DNA of 31,610 nucleotides, taken from assembly GCA_041485905.1 (NCBI GenBank), contig JBGPKK010000042.1:1-31610 (forward strand). The letters are read 5' to 3'. This DNA comes from JAHFUI01 sp041485905 (GTDB lineage Bacteria > Acidobacteriota > Vicinamibacteria > Vicinamibacterales > CAVVIG01). A model generated the notes under the pieces. It ran no database searches. It was not told where the DNA came from and saw only the letters and a program-made list of their open reading frames with translations. Position numbers and translations under genes: made by a program. Shown here piece after piece: positions 23,222-31,610 of this stretch (within the stretch, counting starts at the first letter, position 1; the number at the start of each line of letters is the position of its first letter).

Positions 23222-24205
23222 ATGGCCGACAAGAAAATCATCGCTGTCGTGGGTTCCACCGGTGCGCAGGGGGGTGGCCTGTGCCAGGCGATTCTGAACG
23301 ATCCAAACGGCGGGTATGCCTGCCGGGCGATCACGCGCGACCCGAACAAGGACAAGGCCAAGGCCCTCGCCGCGCAAGGCGCGGAAGTGGTCAAGGCCGA
23401 TCTGGACGACGTGGAAAGCCTGAAGAAGGCGTTCGCGGGCGCGTACGGCGTGTACTGCGTGACGAACTTCTGGGAGCACTTCTCCGCGGAGAAAGAAAAG
23501 ACCCAGGCCAAGAACATGGCCGATGCGGCGAAGGCGGCGGGCGTCAAACATGTCATCTGGTCCACCCTCGAAGACACCCGCAAACTGATGAAGCCGGACG
23601 ACAAGCGGATGCCGATGCTGCAGGAAAAGTACCGCGTGCCGCATTTCGACGGGAAGGCCGAAGCCAATGCCGCCTTTGCCGGGCTTCCCACCACGTTCCT
23701 CGTGACGTCGTTCTACTGGGACAACCTCTATTCGTTCGGTCTCGCGCCGAAAAAGGGCGCCGACGGACAGTACGAGTGGACGTTCCCGATGGGCACCAGC
23801 AAGCTGACGGGGATGGCGGCCGAGGATATCGGTAAGACCGCGTACGGCATCTTCAAGGCTGGTCAGCAGCACGTCGGCAAGACGGTCGGCATCGTCGGCG
23901 AGAACCTGACCATCGCCGAGATGGGCGAGAAGATCTCGAAGGGCATGGGCGTCGGCAAGGTCCGGTACAACGCCGTCGAGGCCGATGCGTACCGCGGCTT
24001 CGGGTTCCCCGGCGCCGACGAGATGGGCAACATGTTCCAGGTGTACCGCGACTTCGAAAAAGAAGTCATGGGAGCCCGGAGCGTGGACGTGACGCGGCAG
24101 CTCAATCCGCAGCTCCAGAACTTCGATCAGTTCATCGCCAAGAACAAGAGCAAGATCGACCCGGCGATGAATCCCGCTCCGGCTCCGGCGCCCGCAAAGG
24201 CGTAG
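23222..24205 (+). CDS. NmrA/HSCARG-like NAD(P)-binding protein
   Basis: The product is 327 aa from ATG 23222, with AGAGGA about seven bases upstream. The N-terminal Rossmann motif is IIAVVGSTGAQGGGLCQAIL, followed by CRAITRDPNKDKAKAL and EVVKADLDDVESLKKAF, the pattern of the NmrA family of atypical short-chain dehydrogenases. There is no clear YxxxK catalytic pair, as in NmrA-type sensors. Members either sense the NADP(H) state or reduce small substrates such as quinones. The C-terminus is an Ala/Pro tail (PAPAPAPAKA). Its stop is directly followed by heptamer array C. Its job in the cluster cannot be fixed. Confidence 0.83.
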   Translation: MADKKIIAVVGSTGAQGGGLCQAILNDPNGGYACRAITRDPNKDKAKALAAQGAEVVKADLDDVESLKKAFAGAYGVYCVTNFWEHFSAEKEKTQAKNMADAAKAAGVKHVIWSTLEDTRKLMKPDDKRMPMLQEKYRVPHFDGKAEANAAFAGLPTTFLVTSFYWDNLYSFGLAPKKGADGQYEWTFPMGTSKLTGMAAEDIGKTAYGIFKAGQQHVGKTVGIVGENLTIAEMGEKISKGMGVGKVRYNAVEADAYRGFGFPGADEMGNMFQVYRDFEKEVMGARSVDVTRQLNPQLQNFDQFIAKNKSKIDPAMNPAPAPAPAKA

Positions 24206-24310
24206 GGGCAAGCAGGAAGGGCATAGGGCAAAGGGCAGAGGGCAGAGGGCGGGATGCTCTCTGCCCTTTCCTTTTGCTCTTTGCTCTTTGCCCTTTGCTC
24301 TTTGCCCTTA
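24206..24310. repeat. Inverted heptamer array C (GGGCAAA type), the longest
   Basis: The array starts directly after the TAG stop of the NmrA-like gene. The left arm has GGGCATA, GGGCAAA, GGGCAGA, GGGCAGA units; the right arm has CTTTGCT, CTTTGCT, CTTTGCC, CTTTGCT, CTTTGCC. The centre pairs GGGCAGAG with CTCTGCCC around 24243-24265. It ends 19 bases before the next ATG, leaving no room for a usual leader. Confidence 0.8.
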
Positions 24311-24328
24311 GTAAACTAAACCGTCCCA

Positions 24329-25206
24329 ATGGCAAATCTTGGATACGTGGGCCTCGGAGCGATGGGCGGCCTGATGGCCGAGCGCTTGATGGCCAAGGGC
24401 CACAGCGTCACCGGCTTCAACCGCACCAAATCCAAGGCGCAGCCGCTCATCGACAAAGGCATGAAGTGGGCCGATTCGCCCCGCGCCGTGGCCGAGGCCT
24501 GCGACGCGATCTTCGTCATGGTGACCAATTCCGCGGCGCTCGAAGCGGTCGCCCATGGTCCCGACGGATTGCTCGCGGGTCTGGGCGCTGGTAAGCTGCT
24601 GATCGACATGAGTACGGTCAGTCCGGCGGTCAGCCGTGCGCTGGCCGCGAAAGTGCGCGACCGAGGCGCCGCGATGGTGGACGCGCCGGTGTCGGGCAGC
24701 GTCATCACGCTCCAGCAGGGCAAGCTGTCGGTCATGGTCGGCGGTGATAAGAGCACGTTCGAGCGCGCGAAGTCGATCCTCGAGGATGTCGGCCCGCGCG
24801 TCACGCACGTGGGCGAGAACGGCCTCGCGCTGTCGATGAAGATCGCGATCAACCTGAGCCTGGCCGTACAGATGCTCGCGTTTTCCGAAGGCGTGCTGCT
24901 GGCCGAGAAGAGCGGGATCGCCCGCGAGACCGCCGTCGACGTGATGACGCACAGCGTCATCGGATCGCCGATGGTGCAGTACCGTGGCCCGATGGTCCTC
25001 AACATGCCGGACGAGGCATGGTTCGACGTGAACATGATGCAGAAGGACATGCTGCTCGCTCTGGAAATGGGCCGGCAGCTCGACGTGCCGTTGCCGACGA
25101 CGGCGATCACCAACGAGATGCTCACCGCAGCGCGCGGCATGGGCCTGGCGAAGAAAGACTTTGCCGTCATTTTCCAGGTGCTGGCGCGAATGGCAGGAGT
25201 CCAGAA

Positions 25207-25210
<4 letters not shown>
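24329..25210 (+). CDS. NAD(P)-dependent beta-hydroxyacid dehydrogenase (HIBADH / tartronate-semialdehyde reductase family)
   Basis: The product is 293 aa, the typical family length. The nucleotide-binding motif is LGYVGLGAMGGLMAERL at the start; NRTKSK at 31-36 after the second strand favours NADP over NAD. The substrate-binding motif is DAPVSGSVITLQQGKL (118-132) and the catalytic lysine is Lys171 in SMKIAINL. Members reversibly oxidise beta-hydroxyacids such as 3-hydroxyisobutyrate or D-glycerate-type acids. No Shine-Dalgarno precedes the ATG; the upstream bases belong to array C and a short AT-rich gap. Its TGA overlaps the ATG of the E1-alpha gene by four bases (ATGA), so the two are translationally coupled. 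Confidence 0.87.
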
Positions 25211-26209
<999 letters not shown>

Positions 26210-26217
<8 letters not shown>

Positions 26218-27211
26218 CACGGCCACCGGCGTGCGAGAGCTGTCTTTCGGCGACGCCATCAAGGAAGCGATTGCCGAGGAGATGCGGCGCGATCCGACGA
26301 TCGTCCTGATGGGCGAGGACGTGGCCGAGGCGGGCACGACCTTCAAGGTCCTCACGGGACTCGTCGACGAGTTCGGCACGGATCGCATCATCGACACGCC
26401 GATCTCGGAAGCCGGCTTCACGGGCATCGGCGTCGGCGCCGCCATGTGCGGCCTGCGGCCGATCGTCGACATCATGTTCGGCGATTTCCTGACGATCATC
26501 ATGGACCAGCTGGCCAACCAGGCCGCCAAGATCCACTACATGTCCGGCGGCAAGTGGAAAGTGCCGCTCGTCATTCGCGCCACGATGGGGGCCACGCGCC
26601 GATCCGCGGCGCAGCATTCGCAGTCGCTCCACGCATGGCCCAGCCACATTCCCGGATTGAAGGTCGTGGTTCCGTCCACGCCGTACGACGCGAAGGGATT
26701 GTTCAAGTCCGCGATTCGCGACGACAACCCCGTCGTGATCTTCGAGCACAAGATCAGCTACCGGAAGGTCAAGGGCCCGGTGCCTGAAGGGGATTACGTC
26801 ATTCCTTTCGGTGTCGCCGATGTGAAGCGCGACGGGCGCGACATCACGATCATCGCCTTGAGCAGCATGGTGCAGGTGGCGCTTGGGGCCGCGAAGATGC
26901 TCGAAGAGGTCGGGATCAGTGCCGAGGTCGTAGACCCGCGCACGACCTGGCCGCTCGACGAGAAGACGATGATTGACTCGGTCAAGAAAACGTCCCGCTG
27001 CATCGTCATGGACGAGGGCTACGGACGGTACGGGGTGGGGGCGGAGCTGGCCGCGGTTGTCGCCCAGGGCGCGTTTTACAACCTGGACGCACCGGTGACG
27101 CGGCTGTGCGCGATGCACGTGCCGATTCCGTTCTCTCCTTCCCTCGAGGACGTGACGGTGCCGACCGAACGGCAGGCGTTCGATCTCGCGATGAAGCTCT
27201 GCGGGAAATAG
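26210..27211 (+). CDS. 2-oxoacid/acetoin dehydrogenase E1 beta subunit
   Basis: The product is 333 aa, starting inside the end of E1 alpha with AGGA five bases before the ATG. It supplies the other half of the thiamine-diphosphate site. Motifs: SFGDAIKEAIAEEMRRDPTI, VLMGEDVAEAGTTFKVL, DTPISEAGFTGIGVGAAM (with the conserved Glu), GLRPIVDIMFGDF, and IRATMGATRRSAAQHSQSL, where His interacts with substrate. The C-terminal domain carries VVDPRTTWPLDEKTMIDSV and VMDEGYGRYGVGAELAA. It forms a heterotetramer with the alpha subunit in known members. The M24 gene follows after 20 bases and the E2 gene after that; no E3 gene is present in the window. Confidence 0.9.
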
Positions 27212-27231
27212 AACGAGACAGGAGGCGGATC

Positions 27232-28578
27232 GTGGCGCTGAAAACCTACGGATCGATGGCGGTGGATTGGGAGCAGCGGATCGATTTCGACCGGCTGCGC
27301 CGCGAACGGCTGGCGCGCGTCAAGGAGATGCTCGCCAAGTCCGAGATCGGAGCGCTCTTGTGCTTCGACATGAACAACGTCCGCTACATCACCGCGACCC
27401 ACATCGGCACCTGGGCGCAGGACAAGATCAGCCGCTTCACGCTGCTCCCGCAGAACGACGAGCCGATTTTGTGGGACTTCGGGTCGGCCGCCCGTCATCA
27501 CCAGCTCAATTGCCCATGGCTCGGAGAGCGGTCGCGCGCAGGGATCCCGCTGATGCGGGGCGCGATGTCGCCCGAGATGGGGCGCGCGGAAGACGTGGCG
27601 AAAAAGATTCGGATCGAGCTCGAGAAGCGCGGGCTGCAGAAAGAACCGGTGGGCGTCGACGTTGTCGAGCTGCCGATCCTCTTCGCGTTGCAACAGCAAG
27701 GCCTCACGATCGTGGACGGACAGCAGCTGATGTCCGACGCGCGCGAGATCAAGACGCAGGACGAGATTTCGCTGCTCAATCACTCGGCCATGCTGGTGGA
27801 CGCCGCGTATCACGAGCTGTACATGGCGATGAAGCCCGGCATGCGGGAGAACGAGGCGGTCGGCCTGGTCAGCAAGGTGCTCTACGACCTCGGCTCCGAA
27901 TACGTGGAAGGCGTCAACGCGATCTCCGGCGAGCGCTGCAGCCCGCACCCGCACGTCTTCTCCGATCGCGTGCTGAGGCCCGGCGATCCCGTCTACTACG
28001 ACGTCCTCCACTCCTACATGGGGTATCGCACCTGCTACTACCGGACGTTCGCCATCGGGTCGGCGTCGCACGCCCTCAATGACGCGTACAAACGCTGCCG
28101 CGATTACCTTGACGCCTCCATCGAGCTGATTCGCCCGGGCCGCTCGACCGCTGAAGTCGCCGCCGTCTGGCCGAAGGCGGAGGAGTTCGGGTTCCCCAGC
28201 GAAGAGGCGGCCTTCGCGCTGCAGATGGGTCACGGCATCGGGCTGGCCATCTGGGAGAAGCCGATGATCAGTCGGCTCGTCTCGCTCAATCACCCGCACG
28301 AGATTAAGCCGGGCATGGTGTTCGCGCTCGAGACCTTCTGGCCGTCGAAAGACGGCTGGAGCGCCGCCCGCATCGAAGAAGAGATCGTCGTCACGGCGAC
28401 CGGTCACGAGGTCATCACCAGGTTCCCCGCTGAGAAGCTGCTCGTCGCCGGAGCCGCCTACGTCACCGTGGATGGTCCGCTGCCGACGACGCGGGAGCTC
28501 GAGGCGCCGCCTAACCGAGAGGTCGTCGCCATGATCGACGCCAGCGCCAAGGGCGAGGGAGTTGGCATTGGCCGTTAG
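27232..28578 (+). CDS. M24 peptidase-fold protein (Xaa-Pro peptidase / DddP-like) with one changed metal ligand
   Basis: The product is 448 aa from GTG 27232, with AGGAGGCG about seven bases upstream. The N-terminal creatinase-like domain holds ALLCFDMNNVRYITATHIG and the C-terminal domain is the pita-bread fold. Metal ligands can be placed at Asp257, His334 (QMGHGIGL), Glu367 (ALETFW) and Glu382 or 383 (ARIEEEIVVT). The second Asp of the usual pair is Cys268 in MGYRTCYYRTF. Length and arrangement resemble DddP-type members as well as peptidases. Known M24 proteins cleave Xaa-Pro bonds, creatine or DMSP; with the changed ligand, activity is uncertain. It stands between E1 beta and E2 and overlaps the E2 start, so it is part of the same transcript. 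Confidence 0.83.
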   Translation: MALKTYGSMAVDWEQRIDFDRLRRERLARVKEMLAKSEIGALLCFDMNNVRYITATHIGTWAQDKISRFTLLPQNDEPILWDFGSAARHHQLNCPWLGERSRAGIPLMRGAMSPEMGRAEDVAKKIRIELEKRGLQKEPVGVDVVELPILFALQQQGLTIVDGQQLMSDAREIKTQDEISLLNHSAMLVDAAYHELYMAMKPGMRENEAVGLVSKVLYDLGSEYVEGVNAISGERCSPHPHVFSDRVLRPGDPVYYDVLHSYMGYRTCYYRTFAIGSASHALNDAYKRCRDYLDASIELIRPGRSTAEVAAVWPKAEEFGFPSEEAAFALQMGHGIGLAIWEKPMISRLVSLNHPHEIKPGMVFALETFWPSKDGWSAARIEEEIVVTATGHEVITRFPAEKLLVAGAAYVTVDGPLPTTRELEAPPNREVVAMIDASAKGEGVGIGR

Positions 28579-29833
28579 TGTCGTGATGCCTGCGCTCGAG
28601 ATGGCGCAGGAAACCGGCAAGCTCGTCGCCTGGAAGAAGAAAGAGGGCGACAAAGTCGCCAAAGGGGAGATGCTCCTCGAGGTCGAGACCGACAAGGCGG
28701 TCGTCGAGATCGAGGCGCAAGCCGCGGGAATCCTCGGCGGTGTGACGGCGAAGATCGGCGACGTCGTGCCGGTCGGTCACACGATTGCCTGGCTGCTTCA
28801 GCCCGGCGAGAAGCCGCCGGCGGACGCGGCGCCCACGCAGACGGGACGAACGATGGCCGCGGCGGCGCCCGCGTCAATGACTCCGGGGACTCCGGGGACT
28901 CCGGGGACTCCGGGGGCTCCGGAGGCCGCCCGGTCGGGACCGATGAGCGTGTCGCCGAAGGCGCGCAGGCTGGCGAAGGAGCTCGGCGTGGACGTCAGCC
29001 GTCTTCGCGGATCGGGACCCGACGGCGAGATCGTCGCCGAGGATGTCCAGGCCGCGGCAAAAGGTGGAAGCGCGCCCGCGGCCGCTTTGCCGGCGCCCGC
29101 CACCGCTCGTGCCGCGACACCCACCGTCTCGGCCGGTTCTGGCGAATCACTCAGCTCGATCGGCCGGTTGATGGCCGAGCGCACCACGCAAAGCTGGACG
29201 ACGGTCCCGCATTTCTTCGTCACCCGCGACGTCGATGGCGGGGCGCTGGTCGCGGTTCGCGAGAAGCTCGGGTCGTCCATCGAAAAAAGCCGTGGCGTGA
29301 AGCTGACGTACGGCGATCTGCTGACCGCGATCGTCGCGCGCGTGCTGAAGCAGCACCCGCGCGTGAACGCGAGCTGGACCGGCAGCACGATCAAGGCGCA
29401 CCCCGACGTGAAGATGGGGCTCGCCATGGCGGTGAGCGACGGCGTGGTCGTCGGCGTGATCAACAGAGCGGACGCGGGCGATCTCGGCGACATCGCCGTG
29501 CAGCGGCGCGACCTCACCGAGCGTGCCCGAACGGGCAAGCTCCAGCCGGCCGACATCACCGGCGCGACGTTCACGATCAGCAATCTCGGGATGTATCACG
29601 TGGACGCGTTCACGGCGATCATCGTGCCGCCGCAGGCGGCGATTCTCGCCGTCGGCGCCATGACCGATCGCGTCGTGCCGATGCCGGGCGCCATCATCCC
29701 GGTCGGCGTGCGGCCCATGCTGACGCTCACCCTGTCGTGCGATCACCGGGTGCTCGACGGCGTTCGCGGCGCCGCGTTCCTGCACGACGTCGTCGAAGCG
29801 ATTCAGAGCGCCGACAAACACCTTAGTACGTAG
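28568..29833 (+). CDS. Dihydrolipoamide acyltransferase (E2) of a 2-oxoacid/acetoin dehydrogenase complex
   Basis: The product is 421 aa from TTG 28568, which lies seven bases after GAGGGAG; TTG 28562 is a worse-spaced alternative. The start overlaps the M24 stop by 11 bases. Domains: a lipoyl domain at 1-80 with Lys43 in ETDKAVVEIEA as lipoylation site; a linker with TPGTPGTPGTPG; a peripheral subunit-binding domain (SPKARRLAKELGVDVSRLRG); a second Ala/Pro linker; and the catalytic acyltransferase domain ending in CDHRVLDGVRGAAF, with the active His. It receives the acyl group from E1 and gives it to CoA. The stop TAG is supplied by the TACGTAGTG repeat at 29827. Confidence 0.9.
   Translation: MAVSVVMPALEMAQETGKLVAWKKKEGDKVAKGEMLLEVETDKAVVEIEAQAAGILGGVTAKIGDVVPVGHTIAWLLQPGEKPPADAAPTQTGRTMAAAAPASMTPGTPGTPGTPGAPEAARSGPMSVSPKARRLAKELGVDVSRLRGSGPDGEIVAEDVQAAAKGGSAPAAALPAPATARAATPTVSAGSGESLSSIGRLMAERTTQSWTTVPHFFVTRDVDGGALVAVREKLGSSIEKSRGVKLTYGDLLTAIVARVLKQHPRVNASWTGSTIKAHPDVKMGLAMAVSDGVVVGVINRADAGDLGDIAVQRRDLTERARTGKLQPADITGATFTISNLGMYHVDAFTAIIVPPQAAILAVGAMTDRVVPMPGAIIPVGVRPMLTLTLSCDHRVLDGVRGAAFLHDVVEAIQSADKHLST
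28880..28924 (+). repeat. 9-bp minisatellite coding part of the E2 linker
   Basis: ACTCCGGGG occurs four times in perfect tandem (28880-28915), followed by a degenerate fifth unit, GCTCCGGAG. It codes for the repeated tripeptide Thr-Pro-Gly in the flexible linker between lipoyl and subunit-binding domains. A unit is three codons, so copy-number change keeps the frame. Confidence 0.9.
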
Positions 29834-29853
29834 TGTCCGCCTTTTAGGCGGAC
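29827..29853. repeat. TACGTAGTG-type intergenic hairpin, copy 3
   Basis: TACGTAGTGTCCG is followed by the 8-bp stem GTCCGCCT with AGGCGGAC around TTT (29835-29853). The TAG within the element (29831-29833) is the stop codon of E2. It ends 11 bases before the ATG of the Clp N-domain/cupin gene. Confidence 0.8.
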
Positions 29854-29864
29854 CGTGACAGACG

Positions 29865-30710
29865 ATGTTCGAACGGTACACCGAAAGAGCACGACGGGTC
29901 CTCTTCTTTGCCCGTTACGAGGCCAGTCAGCTCGGACATCTCTCGATTGAGACCGAGCACCTCCTGCTCGGGTTGCTTCGCGAAGGCGAAGGGATTACGA
30001 GCCGGATTTTCGCCCGGACGCATTTCTCCCTGGACAATATTCGCAAGGACATCGAAGGCCGCACGGTCCTTCAAGAGAAGGTCTCGACCTCCGTCGAGAT
30101 TCCGTTCAGCGCCCAGACCAAGCGCGTGCTCCAGTTTGCCGCCGAGGAAGCCGATCGGCTCCTGCACAACTACATCGGCACGGAGCACCTGCTGCTGGGA
30201 CTCCTCCGCGAGGATGGCGCCGTCGCCGCGTCGATTCTCGTGGACAAGGGGATGCGGCTCGACGCGGTCCGAGAGGATGTCGTTCAGATCCTCAACGAAC
30301 ACGCTCAATCAGGTGATATCAGCGATCTGAGGTTGAGGCTTAGCGGCTACACCACTCCTGACCAGCAGCTGTTCCGGAACGTTCTGTTCGACCAACTGTA
30401 TGCCTCGCTGCCGAAAGATCCTCAGGCCAAGGTGCAGATCTACAACGCCGAGATCGCGCCGGGCGGGTACACCAACTGGCATTGCCACAACGGCGCGACG
30501 TTCTTCATCGCCCTCCAGGGAGTATTCGAAGCGGAGTTCGAGGAAGGCATTCTGGTCAACGCGAAAGCCGGCGACGTCTATTCAGAACCGATCGGCAAAT
30601 ACCACCGCGGCCACAACTCTCACGACAGCCTGCCCTATCTCTGCATCGGCGTGTGTATCACTGCGCCCGACCGCGAGCACGTCACGAACGTCGCCAGCAG
30701 ACCCTGGTAG
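29865..30710 (+). CDS. Clp N-terminal (double repeat) domain fused to a cupin domain
   Basis: The product is 281 aa. Residues 1-70 and 80-146 are the two repeats of a ClpA/ClpC-type N domain, starting MFERYTERARRVLFFAR and containing LSIETEHLLLGLLREGEG and its second-repeat partner IGTEHLLLGLLREDGAV. In ClpC this domain binds substrates and adaptors; here no AAA+ ATPase follows. A short linker (147-185) leads to a cupin at about 186-281 with NWHCHNGATFFIALQG (His206, His208) and GKYHRGHNSHDSLPY (His247, His250, His253); the usual glutamate of the first motif is absent. No signal peptide, so cytoplasmic. The fusion suggests a ligand- or metal-sensing adaptor acting on a Clp protease, which is inference. 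The ribosome-binding site is weak and the TACGTAGTG hairpin lies just upstream. Confidence 0.85.
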   Translation: MFERYTERARRVLFFARYEASQLGHLSIETEHLLLGLLREGEGITSRIFARTHFSLDNIRKDIEGRTVLQEKVSTSVEIPFSAQTKRVLQFAAEEADRLLHNYIGTEHLLLGLLREDGAVAASILVDKGMRLDAVREDVVQILNEHAQSGDISDLRLRLSGYTTPDQQLFRNVLFDQLYASLPKDPQAKVQIYNAEIAPGGYTNWHCHNGATFFIALQGVFEAEFEEGILVNAKAGDVYSEPIGKYHRGHNSHDSLPYLCIGVCITAPDREHVTNVASRPW

Positions 30711-30740
30711 CGGCCGCAGTTCTGGCCTGCGGCGGCTGAT

Positions 30741-30771
30741 CAACACAGAGGACACAAAGGACACCAAGGCA
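30741..30771. repeat. Short GGACACNAA repeat in a convergent spacer
   Basis: The stretch holds GGACACAAA and GGACACCAA in tandem, preceded by CACAGA. The spacer 30711-30791 lies between two convergent genes and contains no heptamer array. I recognise the GGACACAAAGGACACC style as a common intergenic motif of unknown role. Confidence 0.5.
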
Positions 30772-30791
30772 AGAACCGGTTCAGCGGCTGG

Positions 30792-31610
30792 TTAGGGCAG
30801 GACTGGTGGCGCGTAGGTCAGCGTGTAATTGAGGATCCAGACGAGAAACAACACGACCGGCACGTGCACCACGAACTGCAGCATCGAATAACCGACGATG
30901 TCCCGCGCCTTCAGGCCGAGGATGCCGAGAAGCGGCAGCATCCAGAACGGATGAATAAGGTTCGCGAGTGCCTCTGTCGCGTTGTACGTCTGAACGACCC
31001 AGCCCAGATGGACGTGCAGCGATTTGGCGGCCGCAAGCATGTACGGCGCTTCGATGAGCCACTTGCCGCCGGCAGACGGTATGAACAGTCCGAGGACCGC
31101 CGAGTACACACCAACCAGAAACGGAAAGCTGTGCGGCGAGGAGATGTCGATGAAGAACTCCGCCAGCCTTTTCGCCAGGCCCGACTCCGTCATCATCTTC
31201 ACGATGCCGGCGTACAGCGGGTACTGAATCAGCACGCCCGCCACCGACGGCACACCGGCCGAAATCGCCCGTGCGAACGAGCGAGGCCGCCAGTGCAGCA
31301 GCAGGCCGGCGATCAGGAACGCGAAGACGAAATGATTGAGGTCGAGCAGGACAGACGGACCTTTGTCCGCGACCTCGCGCGCCAGATAGGTGAGCCCGCA
31401 CCCGCCAAGGAAAATCGTGAGCAGCGGGCTGTATTCCAGCCACTCGCCGGGTCGTTCCGGCTTGCCGACCGCGACCGTTGTCGCCTGGTACTCGACACCC
31501 ATTTCCGCCATGCCGCGCGCCTGCTCCGCATAGGGAGCGGAGTAGTAGCAGATCGCGGCCGACAACACGCCGAGCACGAGCGCCATCACGGCGCTCTGCC
31601 AGAGGCCGAG
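30792..31610 (-). CDS. atoE: AtoE-family short-chain fatty acid transporter (partial, C-terminal part)
   Basis: The reading frame continues without a start to the right edge of the window (first visible residues LGLWQSAVMALVLG), so about 272 residues of a family protein of about 440 aa are seen. The matching region to E. coli AtoE is clear in FLIAGLLLHWRPRSFARAIS, SVAGVLIQYPLYAGIVKMM, FIPSAGGKWLIEAPYM and HPFWMLPLLGILGLKARDIV. Several hydrophobic segments span the sequence. The family is linked to short-chain fatty acid uptake such as acetoacetate and butyrate. It is convergent with the Clp N-domain/cupin gene. Its 5' neighbours are outside the window. Confidence 0.85.
   Translation of the reverse strand, partial: LGLWQSAVMALVLGVLSAAICYYSAPYAEQARGMAEMGVEYQATTVAVGKPERPGEWLEYSPLLTIFLGGCGLTYLAREVADKGPSVLLDLNHFVFAFLIAGLLLHWRPRSFARAISAGVPSVAGVLIQYPLYAGIVKMMTESGLAKRLAEFFIDISSPHSFPFLVGVYSAVLGLFIPSAGGKWLIEAPYMLAAAKSLHVHLGWVVQTYNATEALANLIHPFWMLPLLGILGLKARDIVGYSMLQFVVHVPVVLFLVWILNYTLTYAPPVLP

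Noticed and set aside
23134..24310. Heptamer arrays as CRISPR repeats
   Set aside because: Units are 7 bp with no spacers and form two inverted arms. No cas genes are present.
30741..30791. Small coding extension rich in Thr, Glu, Asp and Lys over the GGACACNAA repeat
   Set aside because: It is translation of a short tandem repeat in a convergent spacer, with no start signal or conserved domain.

Overview
The window looks like a piece of chromosome from an uncultured or little-studied Acidobacteriota, most likely of the Vicinamibacteria type. This is inferred from the high GC content, an Oar-like TonB-dependent receptor with a carboxypeptidase-regulatory plug extension, a CRTAC1/ASPIC-UnbV protein, paired secreted PQQ-type sugar dehydrogenases, and several copies of a secreted protein family I associate with that phylum. 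There are 22 convincing protein genes and no visible tRNA, rRNA, CRISPR array or transposase. No gene-free stretch exceeds 300 bases.

Layout. (1) 110-7185, plus strand: an outer-membrane receptor, then secreted proteins (three paralogues of one unknown family and a metallo-beta-lactamase-fold protein that lacks half its metal site). (2) 7239-9173, minus strand: a gentisate 1,2-dioxygenase-like bicupin and an FAA-family hydrolase, an operon for opening a ring and splitting the product. (3) 9250-11445, plus: a small cupin, a LigM-like tetrahydrofolate-dependent aryl O-demethylase, and a second small cupin. (4) 11518-14067, minus: a lipoprotein cytochrome c followed by a CRTAC1 protein. (5) 14224-17082, plus: two tandem PQQ-type sugar dehydrogenases. 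(6) 17109-20691, plus: a MetE-core methyltransferase, a type I extradiol dioxygenase and an aromatic-acid:H+ symporter (AAHS). (7) 20797-21831, minus: a fourth member of the secreted unknown family. (8) 22009-30710, plus: a second MetE-core methyltransferase, an NmrA-like protein, a beta-hydroxyacid dehydrogenase, E1-alpha, E1-beta, an M24 peptidase-fold protein, E2, and a Clp N-domain/cupin fusion. (9) 30792 to the right edge, minus: the C-terminal part of an AtoE-family transporter.

How it may work together (inference): AAHS imports a methoxylated aromatic acid, LigM moves its methyl group to tetrahydrofolate, the extradiol and/or gentisate-type enzymes open the ring, the FAA hydrolase splits the product, and the E1/E2 proteins convert a 2-oxoacid to an acyl-CoA. 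No metF or formyl-tetrahydrofolate gene is visible. Instead there are two MetE-core methyltransferases that keep the zinc ligands and could take the methyl group.

The most unusual features are not ordinary genes. Two families of intergenic hairpin repeats divide the spacers between them: inverted arrays of 7-bp units sit at gene 3' ends and abut or supply stop codons, while short perfect hairpins with CT..AG tips sit just upstream of start codons. The clearest unusual gene is the Clp N-domain fused to a cupin at 29865-30710.
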